A stretch of DNA of 20,279 bases from a virus, in the IMG/VR virus record IMGVR_UViG_3300022204_000020, positions 1-20,279 of that record, one strand, 5' to 3'. This document shows, in pieces, positions 1 to 8,121 of the stretch. A program made the translations under genes and the position numbers. Under the pieces are notes generated by a model that was not told the DNA's origin, searched no databases, and worked only from the letters and a program-made list of their open reading frames with translations. Each line of letters begins with the position of its first letter. Position 1 is the first letter of the stretch.

Positions 1-2197
1 CCCCTGGGAGCGGAGCCCCTTTCAGGAGTCCGAGTTTTTCACCAACCCAGCCCAACGCTCTCACACCCCATTCCAACGGAGCAAAAGCAAAGCGGATAGC
101 GGAACCCACAACCTTACCGAAGGTCGCCCCGGCAGATGTGGCCTTACCGAGAGCATCGGCGGAGTATTGGACTGGATTAACCAGGTCCATAAGGAATCTG
201 CCTACACTGGAAACAGCGGACCCAATGGCACTGAATACTGGAGCGAATGGTTTAAATGCCTCAAAGACTGGAGTGAGCCCGTCTTTTACCCCCGCCCACA
301 CACCGCCGAAGAACGCGGAAATCGGTTGCCAATTCTGATAAACAACAAGAGCTGCCGCCCCTAGTGCCGCCGCCCCGGCCACTACCAACCCTATGGGGTT
401 GGCAACCATAGCAATATTAAGGGCACTCTGTGCCGCAGTCCACGCCGTAGTAGCGACACTGACCGCCTTTGATACAAAATTGTATTTCAATAGGGCCTCT
501 GTGTTGCCAGCTGCCGCCAGTTTTGCAAACTTCAAGGCCTTGGCAGCATTCAACCAGCCGCCCACCACAAAGGTCGAGGCGTACCCGGCGGCGATCCCGG
601 CGACGGAGAGTGCCGCCAGTCCCGCGCCAGCCGTCAAGACAACCGCCGAGGTTTTCGGGAAAGCTGCGGTCAAGGTCGCTGCCTTGTCCGTCACCCATCC
701 AGCGGCGGCGGCAACCCTGTTCAAGGGAGGCAGCAATATCGTCCCAACGTTGACGCCCAACCGGGTGGCCCGGTTCTGGAGCAGTTGCAATTTGTTCGCG
801 GTGGTATTCGAGCGGGAGGCAAACTCGGCCTGCATCGACCCGGCGTAGGCGGTTGCGGTCGAGGTCAGGTCAAACGCCTGGGCGAGCAATGCCTGGTTTT
901 TCAGCAACGGCATGATTGCGCCCTTGCTTTCATCACCGAACAGTTGGGAAACGAGAGAGTTTTGTTCCTCTTTAGGTGCCTCGGACAGTGCTTTAATAAC
1001 TTCGCGAATGGCCGCAGGGGCGTTCTCCTGCATCTTGCTCGCCATCTCTACAGCATCGAGGCCGAGTGCCTGGAAGGCGTCTTGCTGCGCCTTTGTGGCG
1101 GCTTTGCCTTTAGTGAGAGCCCCGGTAAAATTTTTCAGGCCGGTGGCGGCGATCTCCATCTTCGCCCCGCCAGCGAGAAAAGCGGCGCCGAGGGAGGCGG
1201 TCTCTTTCTCGGTAAGCCCAGCGGCCATTGCGACCGCGCCTTGCCGCTGCAACACCTGCCCCAAATCACCGGCGGTCGCCGCCAGATTATTGGAAAGGTG
1301 GTTGACGACGTTGGCCAGGCTCTCGGCCTGTGATTGGTCCAGAGCCATACCTGTCCGCCACTTCGCCATCATCTCTCCGGCCTGGTCGGCGGAGATGTCG
1401 AAAGCAACCCCCATTTTTGCGGCTGTCTCTGCAAATGACAGCAACTCCTCGCGGCTCTTGGCTAAACCGGATTGACCGGCAGCCTCGACAATCTTCGCCA
1501 TCCCCGCCGCCGCCATAGGAATACCCTTGTCGGTGGTCATGGAGAGGATGTCATCGCCCATCTGCTTAAACGCTCCGGGGGCTTCCAGATCAACGACCTT
1601 ACGAACATCAGCCATGGCCGACTCAAAATCGACGGCCATTTTCAGCGGCACAGCCACGGAGGCCGCCATCCCGGCGGCACCAAAGAGGGCCCCCTGAAAA
1701 GAGTCACGCCTCGCCAAGTTGGCCCGTTGCCTGCGGGTGATGTCAAGAAATCCGGCTTGCGCCTTCTTGGCCCGGTCCAGGCTTTTCGTCAGCCGGTCAG
1801 ACTCCGACCTGAAACGAGAAGTCGCGAACCCGGCCTGTTTTAACTCTTCTTTGACTTTGACAAGCGAGTTCTTTTGTTCCCGGTGCTTTTCTTTAAGCCC
1901 GGCAACAACACGTTTTGATTTTTCAAATTCCTGCCGGAGCTTATTGGTCGGCTTCTCGGTGGCTACAAGCTCCCTGCCGAGGTCAGCAGCGCGGCGTTTT
2001 GCGGCGTCAAGGGTAGAGGCGGTTCGTCCTAGTTCCGACTCAAGCTTTTTGAATTTCTCACTCTTGGTCTGGATTTTACCAAGACCCTTGACAGCGGAAG
2101 CGAGGCCGTCAACACGGGAAGTAGCCATTCCCATGGCCGTGTTGAAGTTGCCGGTGAGCCCTGCCCCGATATTGAACTTTACGCCAAAAGTTTTCAC
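1..2197 (-). CDS. Phage tail tape measure protein (3' end beyond window)
   Basis: The open frame runs from a GTG at 2197 to the left edge without a stop (732 codons visible). An in-frame TGA lies two codons upstream of the GTG, and AGAGGTG just upstream serves as ribosome binding site. The GTG overlaps the stop of the frameshifted chaperone product by four bases (GTGA). Residues about 40-150 are Lys/Glu/Arg-rich and heptad-like, as expected of a coiled coil. Next comes a region resembling the TP901-type tape measure core (AVDFESAMADVRKVV, then repeated Ala/Gly-rich helices). Hydrophobic Ala/Gly stretches near residues 500-620 resemble the membrane-active segments of these proteins. The protein sets tail length and is ejected with the DNA. 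Its position after sheath, tube and chaperone matches P2 gene T. Family call is firm; the C-terminus is not visible. Confidence 0.93.
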   Translation of the reverse strand, partial: MKTFGVKFNIGAGLTGNFNTAMGMATSRVDGLASAVKGLGKIQTKSEKFKKLESELGRTASTLDAAKRRAADLGRELVATEKPTNKLRQEFEKSKRVVAGLKEKHREQKNSLVKVKEELKQAGFATSRFRSESDRLTKSLDRAKKAQAGFLDITRRQRANLARRDSFQGALFGAAGMAASVAVPLKMAVDFESAMADVRKVVDLEAPGAFKQMGDDILSMTTDKGIPMAAAGMAKIVEAAGQSGLAKSREELLSFAETAAKMGVAFDISADQAGEMMAKWRTGMALDQSQAESLANVVNHLSNNLAATAGDLGQVLQRQGAVAMAAGLTEKETASLGAAFLAGGAKMEIAATGLKNFTGALTKGKAATKAQQDAFQALGLDAVEMASKMQENAPAAIREVIKALSEAPKEEQNSLVSQLFGDESKGAIMPLLKNQALLAQAFDLTSTATAYAGSMQAEFASRSNTTANKLQLLQNRATRLGVNVGTILLPPLNRVAAAAGWVTDKAATLTAAFPKTSAVVLTAGAGLAALSVAGIAAGYASTFVVGGWLNAAKALKFAKLAAAGNTEALLKYNFVSKAVSVATTAWTAAQSALNIAMVANPIGLVVAGAAALGAAALVVYQNWQPISAFFGGVWAGVKDGLTPVFEAFKPFAPVFSAIGSAVSSVGRFLMDLVNPVQYSADALGKATSAGATFGKVVGSAIRFAFAPLEWGVRALGWVGEKLGLLKGAPLPG

Positions 2198-2681
2198 TGT
2201 TCACCTCTGTCCGTTGGGACTACCAAGTCGCCAACCTCGACCCATCGCAACAGCTCATCCAGCGGCAACGACAGCCAATAATCAACCCCGGTGTGGAACC
2301 GGGAGGCCATGCTCAAGCAGGCCTCCCGGATATCAACCTTTACAAAAAATCACTCACCAGCCCGGAAAGCACATTCAGGTCGGATGCCGACATCTGTTGC
2401 ACATCGTCAAAGAGCAAGCCAACAGAGCGGGCGAGTAACCGCATCATCCTTTCGCCTTGCCCAATCGAAGCGTAATCCTTCGTAGGGTCGGTGGCCCGGA
2501 CCTCATGCTCGACAGCGAGCATGTCTTTTCCGGTTAGCCGGCGAAGGATGACCTTCTCAATCTTCTTATCACCAAGATTGAGCGGATGCTTAAGGGTGTA
2601 ACCACCGGCCTCTTTTTCGGGAGGCGCGGGCGGGATGACCGGAGCATCAGGCACAGCTTTCTTTTTATCGTCACTCATCAA
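2194..2681 (-). CDS. Tail assembly chaperone, -1 frameshift product (E-E'-like)
   Basis: Translation of the E-like gene slips back one base at the heptamer spanning 2349-2343 and bypasses the TAA at 2342-2340. It then continues for 49 codons in the -1 frame to the TGA at 2196-2194, giving about 162 residues. The extension reads VKVDIREACLSMASRF and then a YWLSLPLDELLRW stretch, which resembles GpE/E'-family tail proteins; this supports real coding in the second frame. The stop overlaps the tape measure GTG by four bases, so the shifted ribosomes are the ones positioned to start the tape measure. P2 gene E is known to use such a -1 shift. An unshifted start at the ATG at 2310 could also make the E' part alone, but a conserved slip site makes the fusion more likely. 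Confidence 0.82.
2299..2349 (-). promoter_or_regulatory. Programmed -1 frameshift signal (slippery heptamer plus hairpin)
   Basis: On the minus strand T TTT TTG (2349-2343) is in the zero frame just before TAA. Thirteen bases later a perfect 10-bp stem forms between CCGGGAGGCC (2329-2320) and GGCCTCCCGG (2308-2299). Inside it a 3-bp stem (TGC/GCA) closes a TTGA tetraloop, with one bulged base. The heptamer type is that reported for P2 E/E'. The 13-base spacer is longer than the usual 5-9. The immediate stop codon may itself promote slipping. Confidence 0.8.
2340..2681 (-). CDS. Tail assembly chaperone, short form (E-like)
   Basis: This 113-aa protein resembles the small tail assembly proteins of P2- and Mu-like phages (Phage_TAC_7 type). 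It has a Pro/Lys-rich N-terminus followed by a YTLKHPLNLGDKKIEKVILRR stretch and a GKDML motif. Such chaperones coat the tape measure during tail assembly and are absent from the virion. The gene lies between tail tube and tape measure, the canonical place. Its last codons contain a T TTT TTG slippery heptamer directly before TAA, so the same start also gives a longer -1 product. The ATG at 2681 is preceded by GAGG; a second ATG follows immediately and could also be used. Confidence 0.85.
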   Translation of the reverse strand: MMSDDKKKAVPDAPVIPPAPPEKEAGGYTLKHPLNLGDKKIEKVILRRLTGKDMLAVEHEVRATDPTKDYASIGQGERMMRLLARSVGLLFDDVQQMSASDLNVLSGLVSDFL

Positions 2682-2688
2682 TCAAACC

Positions 2689-3207
2689 TCACTTGCCAAG
2701 GTTGGCGCGAACAGCGGCGAGGTAGTCCACCCCGTCGATCACACACATATAGTTGTATTTATCGATCTCGATCTTTTCCACCCCATCAATCCACAGCTTA
2801 AGGTAGTTGACCTCGAACTCGTTTTCCGAGTCCTGGGGCTTGCCGGTCTCGAACTTGCCCAGGGCCGCTTTTTTGGGCACTGCCTTAACAACCAGCTTGA
2901 CCGAGGTCGGGGTATATTCGCCGCTCCCCGAGTCATACACCTGGATCGAGCCGCGCAAATCCAAATGATGCGACTTGGGAGCGGCCAGGGCGGTGACATT
3001 GCCGGTCACGGTGCGGAACTTGATGCCCACGGTCAGCGACTTAAAGTGGCCGAGCACCGGGCTGTCCACCTCGCCGGCGATCCCGGCTCCACCCACGGTG
3101 TCGGTCATGTATTCAAGCGAGGGGAGGGTGGCATCCGCCACGCCGAGCATCTCGGCGCCGTCGTTATAGACAGCGAAGTTGATCAGTTTCTCTGGGATCT
3201 TTCCCAT
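2689..3207 (-). CDS. Major tail tube protein (P2 FII-like)
   Basis: This 172-aa protein matches the contractile-tail tube family (Phage_tube). The N-terminus MGKIPEKLINFAVYNDG is typical, and further in are a HHLDLRGSIQVYDSG stretch and a C-terminal beta-rich region with YLKLWIDGVEKIEIDKYN. It polymerises inside the sheath to form the DNA conduit. AAGGAG lies eight bases before the ATG. The gene follows the sheath by 26 bases and precedes the chaperone, the same order as P2 FI-FII-E-T. Length is close to the family norm. Confidence 0.93.
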   Translation of the reverse strand: MGKIPEKLINFAVYNDGAEMLGVADATLPSLEYMTDTVGGAGIAGEVDSPVLGHFKSLTVGIKFRTVTGNVTALAAPKSHHLDLRGSIQVYDSGSGEYTPTSVKLVVKAVPKKAALGKFETGKPQDSENEFEVNYLKLWIDGVEKIEIDKYNYMCVIDGVDYLAAVRANLGK

Positions 3208-3233
3208 GGTCGTATCTCCTTATGTCCGCCCGA

Positions 3234-4673
3234 TTACCCGAACAGGGTGTCCAAATAGGCCGGGTCGTATTCGAGGATAAAGTTGATCTCACGCGCCGGA
3301 CTGGGCGGTGTGACGTAAACGTGGAAACGGATGATGCCGTCCATCAGGTCGGTGGTGGGGTTTTCATCGTCGATGAATTCCACCCGGCCGCCGAGAATGA
3401 TCTCGCGGGCCGCCAGGCCGTTGAGCCAGATATTCACCGAATCGACCACGGTTTCTACCAGCCGCCTGGTGACCGGGAAATCAACCTTCTGCCACCAGGT
3501 CAGGGTCAGGGTGTTGGCTATCCAGTTAAACATCCGGCGGATGGGGAGGAACGAGTCCTTGACATCGGTCACGGCCGGATAGGCCCCGGTGCGGTTGCCC
3601 CAGCACTTCCAGCCGCCCACGAAATTAAGCGCGGTGATGATACCGTTACCGTTCAGGTAGGCGGCCTGGTCCTGGCCTAGCCACGGCTCGTTGCTGCCGG
3701 CAACGGCGGCGTTCATCTGCAGCCGTTCGTTGCTGGGCGATTTGTAGGGGATGTCGTCGTGGTCTGCATCCACCTGGCAGATCAACCCGGCCAACTGGGT
3801 CGAGAGCCAATACTCATCATCACCGAGCTTGAGCTTGGGCCAGCAAACCGCCATCAGCTCATCGGTGAGGTTGTTGTCGTTTTTGTAGGCTGGAGCGTCG
3901 GAATACAAGTCCACTGACGCGGGCAGATCAATCAGACAGATCGCCTTGAACACGCCGTTGATGTTGCCGGCCTTGGCATCCATCACCGCCGCCACGCTCA
4001 CATCGTCGGACCATCCGGGGGCCACGATCTGTCCCGGTACCAGGCGGAAACGCGGGAACACGTCATTGACCAGCTCAAGACCGGTAAGAGCGCCGGTAAC
4101 ACCATCAACCCCGCCGATGATATCGGCGGCATCAACCAGGGTCGGGTCGCCATACTCATATGAGCGGAGGATCGACTCGTCGGCGGCAATCGCGCCGGTA
4201 ACGATCCTGGTCACCAGACCGGTGATCAAATCCACGGAGTAATCGGTATCCTCCACATAGGTGGTGGTGCCGGTGGAATCTTTGATAACCAGAGTTGCGT
4301 CAAGGATTCCCTCATTGGGGAGCTGGAGGTCGTCGCCGACAAAGTCCTGACTCGCTTCGGCAACGCTGGTTTTGTGGACCGCCGGGTCAAAGACGTTGAT
4401 AAACACCACCGGGGCAACGGCGAAGAGCGCGAAATGGCTCTTCATAAACTCGCAAAGAGTGTACTTGTTCCAGTCGGCGTTATAGCCCATGGCCGCAACG
4501 GCTTCCGAATAAGTGTAGTAAAGGCCGGGCTCATTGACCGGGCCGATGGATCCGCCGGACAGCATGTGGACCGGGGCGGTGCCGACCACCACCGGCAAAG
4601 ATGCCGAGACCCGACGAGGCGGCAGGATTGATGTCGCCTGCTCGGAAATAGTGACGCCGTGTTCGTAACCCAT
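3234..4673 (-). CDS. Tail sheath protein (P2 FI-like)
   Basis: This 479-aa protein is a contractile tail sheath subunit. The N-terminal part contains VSASLPVVVGTAPVHM, the usual sheath opening. The C-terminal part contains IRRMFNWIANTLTLTWW and a domain ending in a REINFILEYDPAYLDTLFG-like tail, as in Phage_sheath_1 proteins. The middle (about residues 120-190) is an inserted, variable beta-rich domain. The sheath contracts to drive the tube through the cell envelope. Start and upstream stop overlap by one base (TAATG), so the gene is translationally coupled to the small gene before it. Confidence 0.95.
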   Translation of the reverse strand: MGYEHGVTISEQATSILPPRRVSASLPVVVGTAPVHMLSGGSIGPVNEPGLYYTYSEAVAAMGYNADWNKYTLCEFMKSHFALFAVAPVVFINVFDPAVHKTSVAEASQDFVGDDLQLPNEGILDATLVIKDSTGTTTYVEDTDYSVDLITGLVTRIVTGAIAADESILRSYEYGDPTLVDAADIIGGVDGVTGALTGLELVNDVFPRFRLVPGQIVAPGWSDDVSVAAVMDAKAGNINGVFKAICLIDLPASVDLYSDAPAYKNDNNLTDELMAVCWPKLKLGDDEYWLSTQLAGLICQVDADHDDIPYKSPSNERLQMNAAVAGSNEPWLGQDQAAYLNGNGIITALNFVGGWKCWGNRTGAYPAVTDVKDSFLPIRRMFNWIANTLTLTWWQKVDFPVTRRLVETVVDSVNIWLNGLAAREIILGGRVEFIDDENPTTDLMDGIIRFHVYVTPPSPAREINFILEYDPAYLDTLFG

Positions 4674-4990
4674 TATTTAGCCCTCCGCGCTGCCAGATAC
4701 TTCCGCAGCGTCTCGCCGTGGGCGCGGTGCAGCCGCGACCCTTTTTTGTTAAGTTCGGCCCGGGCCGATTGCAAATCGGCCACAGGGACAAACAACTTCT
4801 GCATTTCCGTGTCCGACTCAACGGCACCGGCCAGGTGAGCAGGCAATCCGTTGCGGTAAACGGTGTACTGCCGCAAGGTCAACTCTCCGCCCATGTTCGG
4901 CCCTACATAGACCAGCGGCGTATTGGCTGCCGTGGCCACGGGCTTGGCCTCCTTTTTCTTAGTTTTCATCATCTTCGAGTCCTGCGCCAT
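4673..4990 (-). CDS. Small conserved-looking tail-region protein, unknown function
   Basis: This 105-aa protein has a Lys-rich N-terminus (MMKTKKKEAKP), a central segment with VYVGPNMGGELTLRQYTVY, and a basic helical C-terminus ending LRKYLAARRAK. I do not recognise a named family, but genes of this size and position, directly before the sheath, are common in Mu/P2-like tail modules. GAGGAGG nine bases before the ATG at 4990 supports this start, which overlaps the preceding gene by 32 bases. The TAATG junction couples it to the sheath. No membrane segment or cysteine pair is visible. Confidence 0.7.
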   Translation of the reverse strand: MAQDSKMMKTKKKEAKPVATAANTPLVYVGPNMGGELTLRQYTVYRNGLPAHLAGAVESDTEMQKLFVPVADLQSARAELNKKGSRLHRAHGETLRKYLAARRAK

Positions 4991-5513
4991 AATCCTGTAC
5001 CTCCTCGGTTACTGATAGCGGGTTGGATACCGGCGGCAACAGCCACCTGGTTTTTATTGTCAGATAGTAATAAGGGTGGGGTTGCCCCCCGGACTCCGAA
5101 CCATCGGAATCCCTCACTCCGGTTTTCCACTTGACCGGGTACTGCAACTCATAGCGGTTATCGAGCAAGCCCGACCCATTACCGACATTGCGGATAGCGA
5201 CTCTTGCCTTATCCCCCATCTTGTGGACCTCGATGACGCCGGCTTCGATCTCTGCCTCCGGCTTGACCCACGCCCCGATAATGATGTCGATATCAACCTC
5301 GGGCTTTTCCTCTTTCTCGTCTGCGCCTTCCACGGCCCGCACAACCAGGAAAGGAAAATCCTCGCCCTGCTCAGGGTTGCGGCGCTTGGGCGGCAGCGCG
5401 CCGATGACGATGCGCGGCTCGGTCATTTCACCGTTCGGCGGCGACAGGGAAAACGACCCGGTAAACACCGTGACCAGAAAATTTTTAAGCGCCTTTTGCA
5501 GCAAATATGTCAC
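4959..5513 (-). CDS. Putative tail terminator/completion protein
   Basis: This 184-aa protein starts with GTG at 5513, overlapping the stop of the gpZ-like gene as GTGA. It begins MTYLLQKALKNFLVTVF and continues into alternating charged and beta-prone segments (EVDIDIIIGAWVK, ARVAIRNVGNGSGLLDNRYELQYPVKW). A short helix, beta sheet and WxVK-like core placed between a gpZ-like protein and the sheath is what small tail terminators of this module look like. This is judged from size, fold impression and position only, not from a recognised motif. An alternative is an uncharacterised baseplate-proximal protein. Confidence 0.55.
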   Translation of the reverse strand: MTYLLQKALKNFLVTVFTGSFSLSPPNGEMTEPRIVIGALPPKRRNPEQGEDFPFLVVRAVEGADEKEEKPEVDIDIIIGAWVKPEAEIEAGVIEVHKMGDKARVAIRNVGNGSGLLDNRYELQYPVKWKTGVRDSDGSESGGQPHPYYYLTIKTRWLLPPVSNPLSVTEEVQDYGAGLEDDEN

Positions 5514-6112
5514 TTGACGTTGACCTCGTAGTTAAGCTCGTGCTCAAAGTTTTTCAGGAACATGGGCGGAACATCCGCTGCCAGGTTCTCGGCCACATCT
5601 TCCACCACCCCGTCGATGGGCACCGCCGCTTTCACCACCGGGAACCGGCCCATCAGGGCAGGGTCCGACAAGCCGCCACGGTCACCCTTGCGGGATCTGG
5701 TCGGATACCGGGCCGGATCATAATGCTTGCTGCCGAGCCTGATCCACACCTTGGGGGTGTTGGTGTAGATTGATTGCACAAACGCCCCAGGGTATGAATG
5801 CCGACCGACCCTGACCCCTCTGGCCGCCTGGGCCGGGTTACCGATCATGGTTGCGTCAATCGGCATGGTGCCGATAAAGATTGCCGCCTCATCATCGCCG
5901 GGCTTTACCGGGTGGACGAAAACCCGATTATGCAGAGCCCGCCGTGGCATTCGCTCTTTCTTGGCAACCTTGGCCAGGATAAGTTTGCCAACCTGACGGC
6001 CCGTTTTCCGCAGAGCCCGAACCCTGGCGACCTCAATCTGTTTTTGAGTAGCTGCGAATTGCGAGACAACACGGTCCAGATCGCCGTCATCGATTTCAAT
6101 AATCTTGCTCAC
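5510..6112 (-). CDS. Minor tail protein Z-like (GPZ family)
   Basis: This 200-aa protein resembles the prophage minor tail protein Z family. It has an N-terminal basic helix (QIEVARVRALRKTGRQVGKLILAKVAKK), a central IYTNTPKVWIRLG motif, and a C-terminal helix rich in Asp/Glu. In lambda, gpZ completes the tail tip that joins the head. Here it follows the head-tail joining gene, as expected for a connector. GTG at 6112 is the start, overlapping the previous stop as GTGA. Family call is reasonable, precise role inferred. Confidence 0.75.
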   Translation of the reverse strand: MSKIIEIDDGDLDRVVSQFAATQKQIEVARVRALRKTGRQVGKLILAKVAKKERMPRRALHNRVFVHPVKPGDDEAAIFIGTMPIDATMIGNPAQAARGVRVGRHSYPGAFVQSIYTNTPKVWIRLGSKHYDPARYPTRSRKGDRGGLSDPALMGRFPVVKAAVPIDGVVEDVAENLAADVPPMFLKNFEHELNYEVNVK

Positions 6113-6423
6113 GATTGCGCCCTCTCCAAAATGATCTCGGCCATTCCGTCCTCGTCAATCACCGGGCCGACCGTCCAATATTCGCCGTTCAAGGTCTTTT
6201 GCTGGTTCGGCACCGGCAATTCAGGCAGATCAGCCAAGGCAACAAACATCCGTTTGCGCTCGATGTTGAATCCGTCGTAGCCATGTTTGGCGGCGTCAAA
6301 GTCAACATCCTCGATGGTGGCCGGAATATCGGAGACTCCGCCAAACTCCACCAACTCCCCAAACTCGTCCGGGTTGGTAAAGACCGCGGCATCGGCCGCC
6401 ATTTGTTCCTTAAAGGTGCCCAT
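6109..6423 (-). CDS. Head-tail joining protein (lambda FII-like adaptor)
   Basis: This 104-aa acidic protein starts MGTFKEQMAADAAVFTNPDEFGE and contains paired beta strands ending WTVGPVIDEDGMAEIILER. That layout is typical of Phage_attach/FII-like adaptors, in which a short N-terminal helix carries FxNxxEFG and a small beta barrel follows. Such proteins bridge the portal and tail. It lies three bases after the holin stop and overlaps the gpZ-like start, so it opens the connector-tail segment. Confidence 0.72.
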   Translation of the reverse strand: MGTFKEQMAADAAVFTNPDEFGELVEFGGVSDIPATIEDVDFDAAKHGYDGFNIERKRMFVALADLPELPVPNQQKTLNGEYWTVGPVIDEDGMAEIILERAQS

Positions 6424-6426
6424 TGA

Positions 6427-7029
6427 TTACTTGGCTCCGGATATCCTTTGCACCAAAGCACCAATCATCCCCATGGGCGGTGGTTGTCCGGCGGCAACAT
6501 GCTTGTCATCTGACCGCTTTTTAGCGTTGATCCCCAACACTGAAAGAGCCACACCCCACAACACCATCAGGGCGGAAATCACCTTGGCCACCGAATCAAT
6601 AATAGTTGCGGCATCCGTCGGATGTTTCACGACTGCCCAACCGATGACGATGGTCAAGCCGAGCATTTGCAAAGTCCAGGAAATAGCAACCGAGTATCCG
6701 AAGGTAGGACGCCAGCGGCGGACATATGGATCAAGGCTGGCCGCTTCGGCCCGCATTGTCTTGTTAACCTCGGCCAACTGAGCGGTTTCCGCCTCAAGGT
6801 GCAGACGGGTAAGGGCGGTTTCATTCTCAATCTCAAACTTTTTCACGCGCTCGAATGCCGCCGGGTCATCCCGGAGTGCCTGGGCAACCGACACGGGGTC
6901 GGGATCGGAGCCAAGAGCTTTGGCGATCAAGCCCCCAACCGAAACAGCAGTGCCAGCAGGGCCGGTCAACAAAGCCCCGGCCAACGGGGCCACTTTGGCA
7001 AGGGTTTTACCTATTTCATGCCAATTCAT
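6427..7029 (-). CDS. Holin of the 3TM type
   Basis: This 200-aa protein has an amphipathic Ala/Gly-rich N-terminal segment (about residues 12-40), a charged helical middle with VKKFEIENETALTRLHLE, and two clear membrane segments at about residues 109-133 and 144-167. The WRPTFGYSVAISW motif before the first clear membrane segment is characteristic of the GTA_holin_3TM family. It would permeabilise the inner membrane so that the endolysin encoded just upstream can reach the peptidoglycan. Start and endolysin stop overlap as ATGA. Confidence 0.88.
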   Translation of the reverse strand: MNWHEIGKTLAKVAPLAGALLTGPAGTAVSVGGLIAKALGSDPDPVSVAQALRDDPAAFERVKKFEIENETALTRLHLEAETAQLAEVNKTMRAEAASLDPYVRRWRPTFGYSVAISWTLQMLGLTIVIGWAVVKHPTDAATIIDSVAKVISALMVLWGVALSVLGINAKKRSDDKHVAAGQPPPMGMIGALVQRISGAK

Positions 7030-7481
7030 GATTTACTCCTAAATTTCAAAACATGATGGGGCTTATCGCCGCCTTTGATCGCGGAATAATTAGCCCCGGA
7101 CTCAACCACGTAACCAAGGATTGCGGCGGTGGCGATTATATGGTCGGACATCAACTTGAAAGCTTCGTCACTGGCTGATTGCCCGACCACTTCCGGCCAC
7201 ATATAATTTCGATGCTCCGCAGAGTAAGGGGCCACATCCACGGCGAGAGAACACGGATTATTACCGAGCATCCAATTGTGATCGGATTCCCCCCATAGAG
7301 CATTGGACTTTCCTGCAGCAAGAGCCTTGTTTTGATCGTCCTCACCCCTCGCACCGCACACCACCCCAAAATCAATCGGGCTGGTCTTTATAGCCTTATG
7401 CAGGATTGCCCACCAGGCAGGGTGACAAGTATCAAGCCGTTTAATGCTCGTTTTCCCTAATGCGTAATTAGTAGCCCCCAT
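7026..7481 (-). CDS. Endolysin, M15-family L-alanyl-D-glutamate-type peptidase
   Basis: This 151-aa protein has the layout of phage M15 peptidases. It opens with an N-terminal LDTCHPAWWAILHKAI helix and then FGVVCGARGEDDQNKALAAGKS. The metal-binding set is His68 (SDH), Asp82 (SLAVDVAPY) and His142/143 (PHH). It should cleave peptide cross-bridge stems in peptidoglycan. No signal peptide is present, so release depends on the adjacent holin. The His68-Asp82 gap holds a few more residues than the SKHNxxPSxAVD pattern of close relatives. The gene begins one base after the upstream stop. Confidence 0.88.
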   Translation of the reverse strand: MGATNYALGKTSIKRLDTCHPAWWAILHKAIKTSPIDFGVVCGARGEDDQNKALAAGKSNALWGESDHNWMLGNNPCSLAVDVAPYSAEHRNYMWPEVVGQSASDEAFKLMSDHIIATAAILGYVVESGANYSAIKGGDKPHHVLKFRSKS

Positions 7482-7482
7482 C

Positions 7483-7737
7483 TCAACTCACCAGATCCTT
7501 AATATCGTCTTCATCAACTTCACCGCCGGTGGCCATCACCACCAAAACTCGACGAATAGCTTTTATGTCGTGGGCCAATTCCTTTGCCGCACAGTTCTCG
7601 CAGTCTTTGATTTTGACGAAGCCGGGAGCGGTCAAACGACCGAAAACCAACCCGACCGTCAATTTCAAAACCTCGTAAAACGCAACGGACACCACAAATA
7701 GAGCGGCGGCCTGCGGCAAAGAAACCGACTCAAGCAT
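7483..7737 (-). CDS. Small single-pass membrane protein of the lysis cluster
   Basis: This 84-aa protein starts at the ATG at 7737, chosen because GGAGGGGTGAGG lies immediately before it and the upstream gene stops at 7742; an earlier in-frame ATG at 7776 would overlap that gene by 35 bases. It has one hydrophobic segment at about residues 8-31, then a CENC pair (CxxC) and a charged C-terminus ending EVDEDDIKDLVS. Position directly before the endolysin suggests an accessory lysis role (antiholin or spanin-like), but no family was recognised. Confidence 0.65.
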   Translation of the reverse strand: MLESVSLPQAAALFVVSVAFYEVLKLTVGLVFGRLTAPGFVKIKDCENCAAKELAHDIKAIRRVLVVMATGGEVDEDDIKDLVS

Positions 7738-7741
7738 AACC

Positions 7742-8092
7742 TCACCCCTCCTTGGCAATAACAGCCATCGCGTCATCGCGCTGGACGGTGTTAATCTGCC
7801 GGTCGCCGAGAAGGATCTCGATTACCTCCACCCGTGGCTTGCCGCCCTGGGTGTAGTGCTCGGGATTCTCCGGGTCGAGAGTTTTGATAATCTCTACAAT
7901 CTCGGCCTGGGTGACCGGGGCCTGGTTGGGGTGCGCATCATCGACCCACTCGGCGAGCTTACGGCCAACCAATAACTCCGCATCCTCGGCGGATACTTCA
8001 CCCGGCACCTTGTGAGTGGTGCCGAGCCCGAGGCGACGCTTATCGCCGCCCCAGGTGTTGTCCAACATTTTGATTGATTTATTCCCGGCCAT
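7742..8092 (-). CDS. Mu-like head-region protein (HI1506/FluMu gp35-like)
   Basis: This 116-aa protein contains VPGEVSAEDAELLVGRKLAEW, followed by a segment with LDPENPEHYTQGGKPRVEVIE and ILLGDRQINTVQRDDAM. A short beta/helix unit followed by a helix-extension-helix resembling 'xGGKPxVxAIExLLG' is seen in Mu-like prophage proteins next to the capsid gene. The function of that family is not established; a head fibre or joining role is possible. AAGGAG lies seven bases before the ATG. Confidence 0.6.
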   Translation of the reverse strand: MAGNKSIKMLDNTWGGDKRRLGLGTTHKVPGEVSAEDAELLVGRKLAEWVDDAHPNQAPVTQAEIVEIIKTLDPENPEHYTQGGKPRVEVIEILLGDRQINTVQRDDAMAVIAKEG

Positions 8093-8121
8093 GACAGGCT
8101 CCTTGATTAAAGGGTTTTATC

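Noticed and set aside
4-2438. Several plus-strand open frames of 60-240 codons opposite the tape measure
   Set aside because: They are antisense shadows of a continuous minus-strand gene with clear tape measure sequence; they are Arg/Pro/Ser-rich and lack binding sites.
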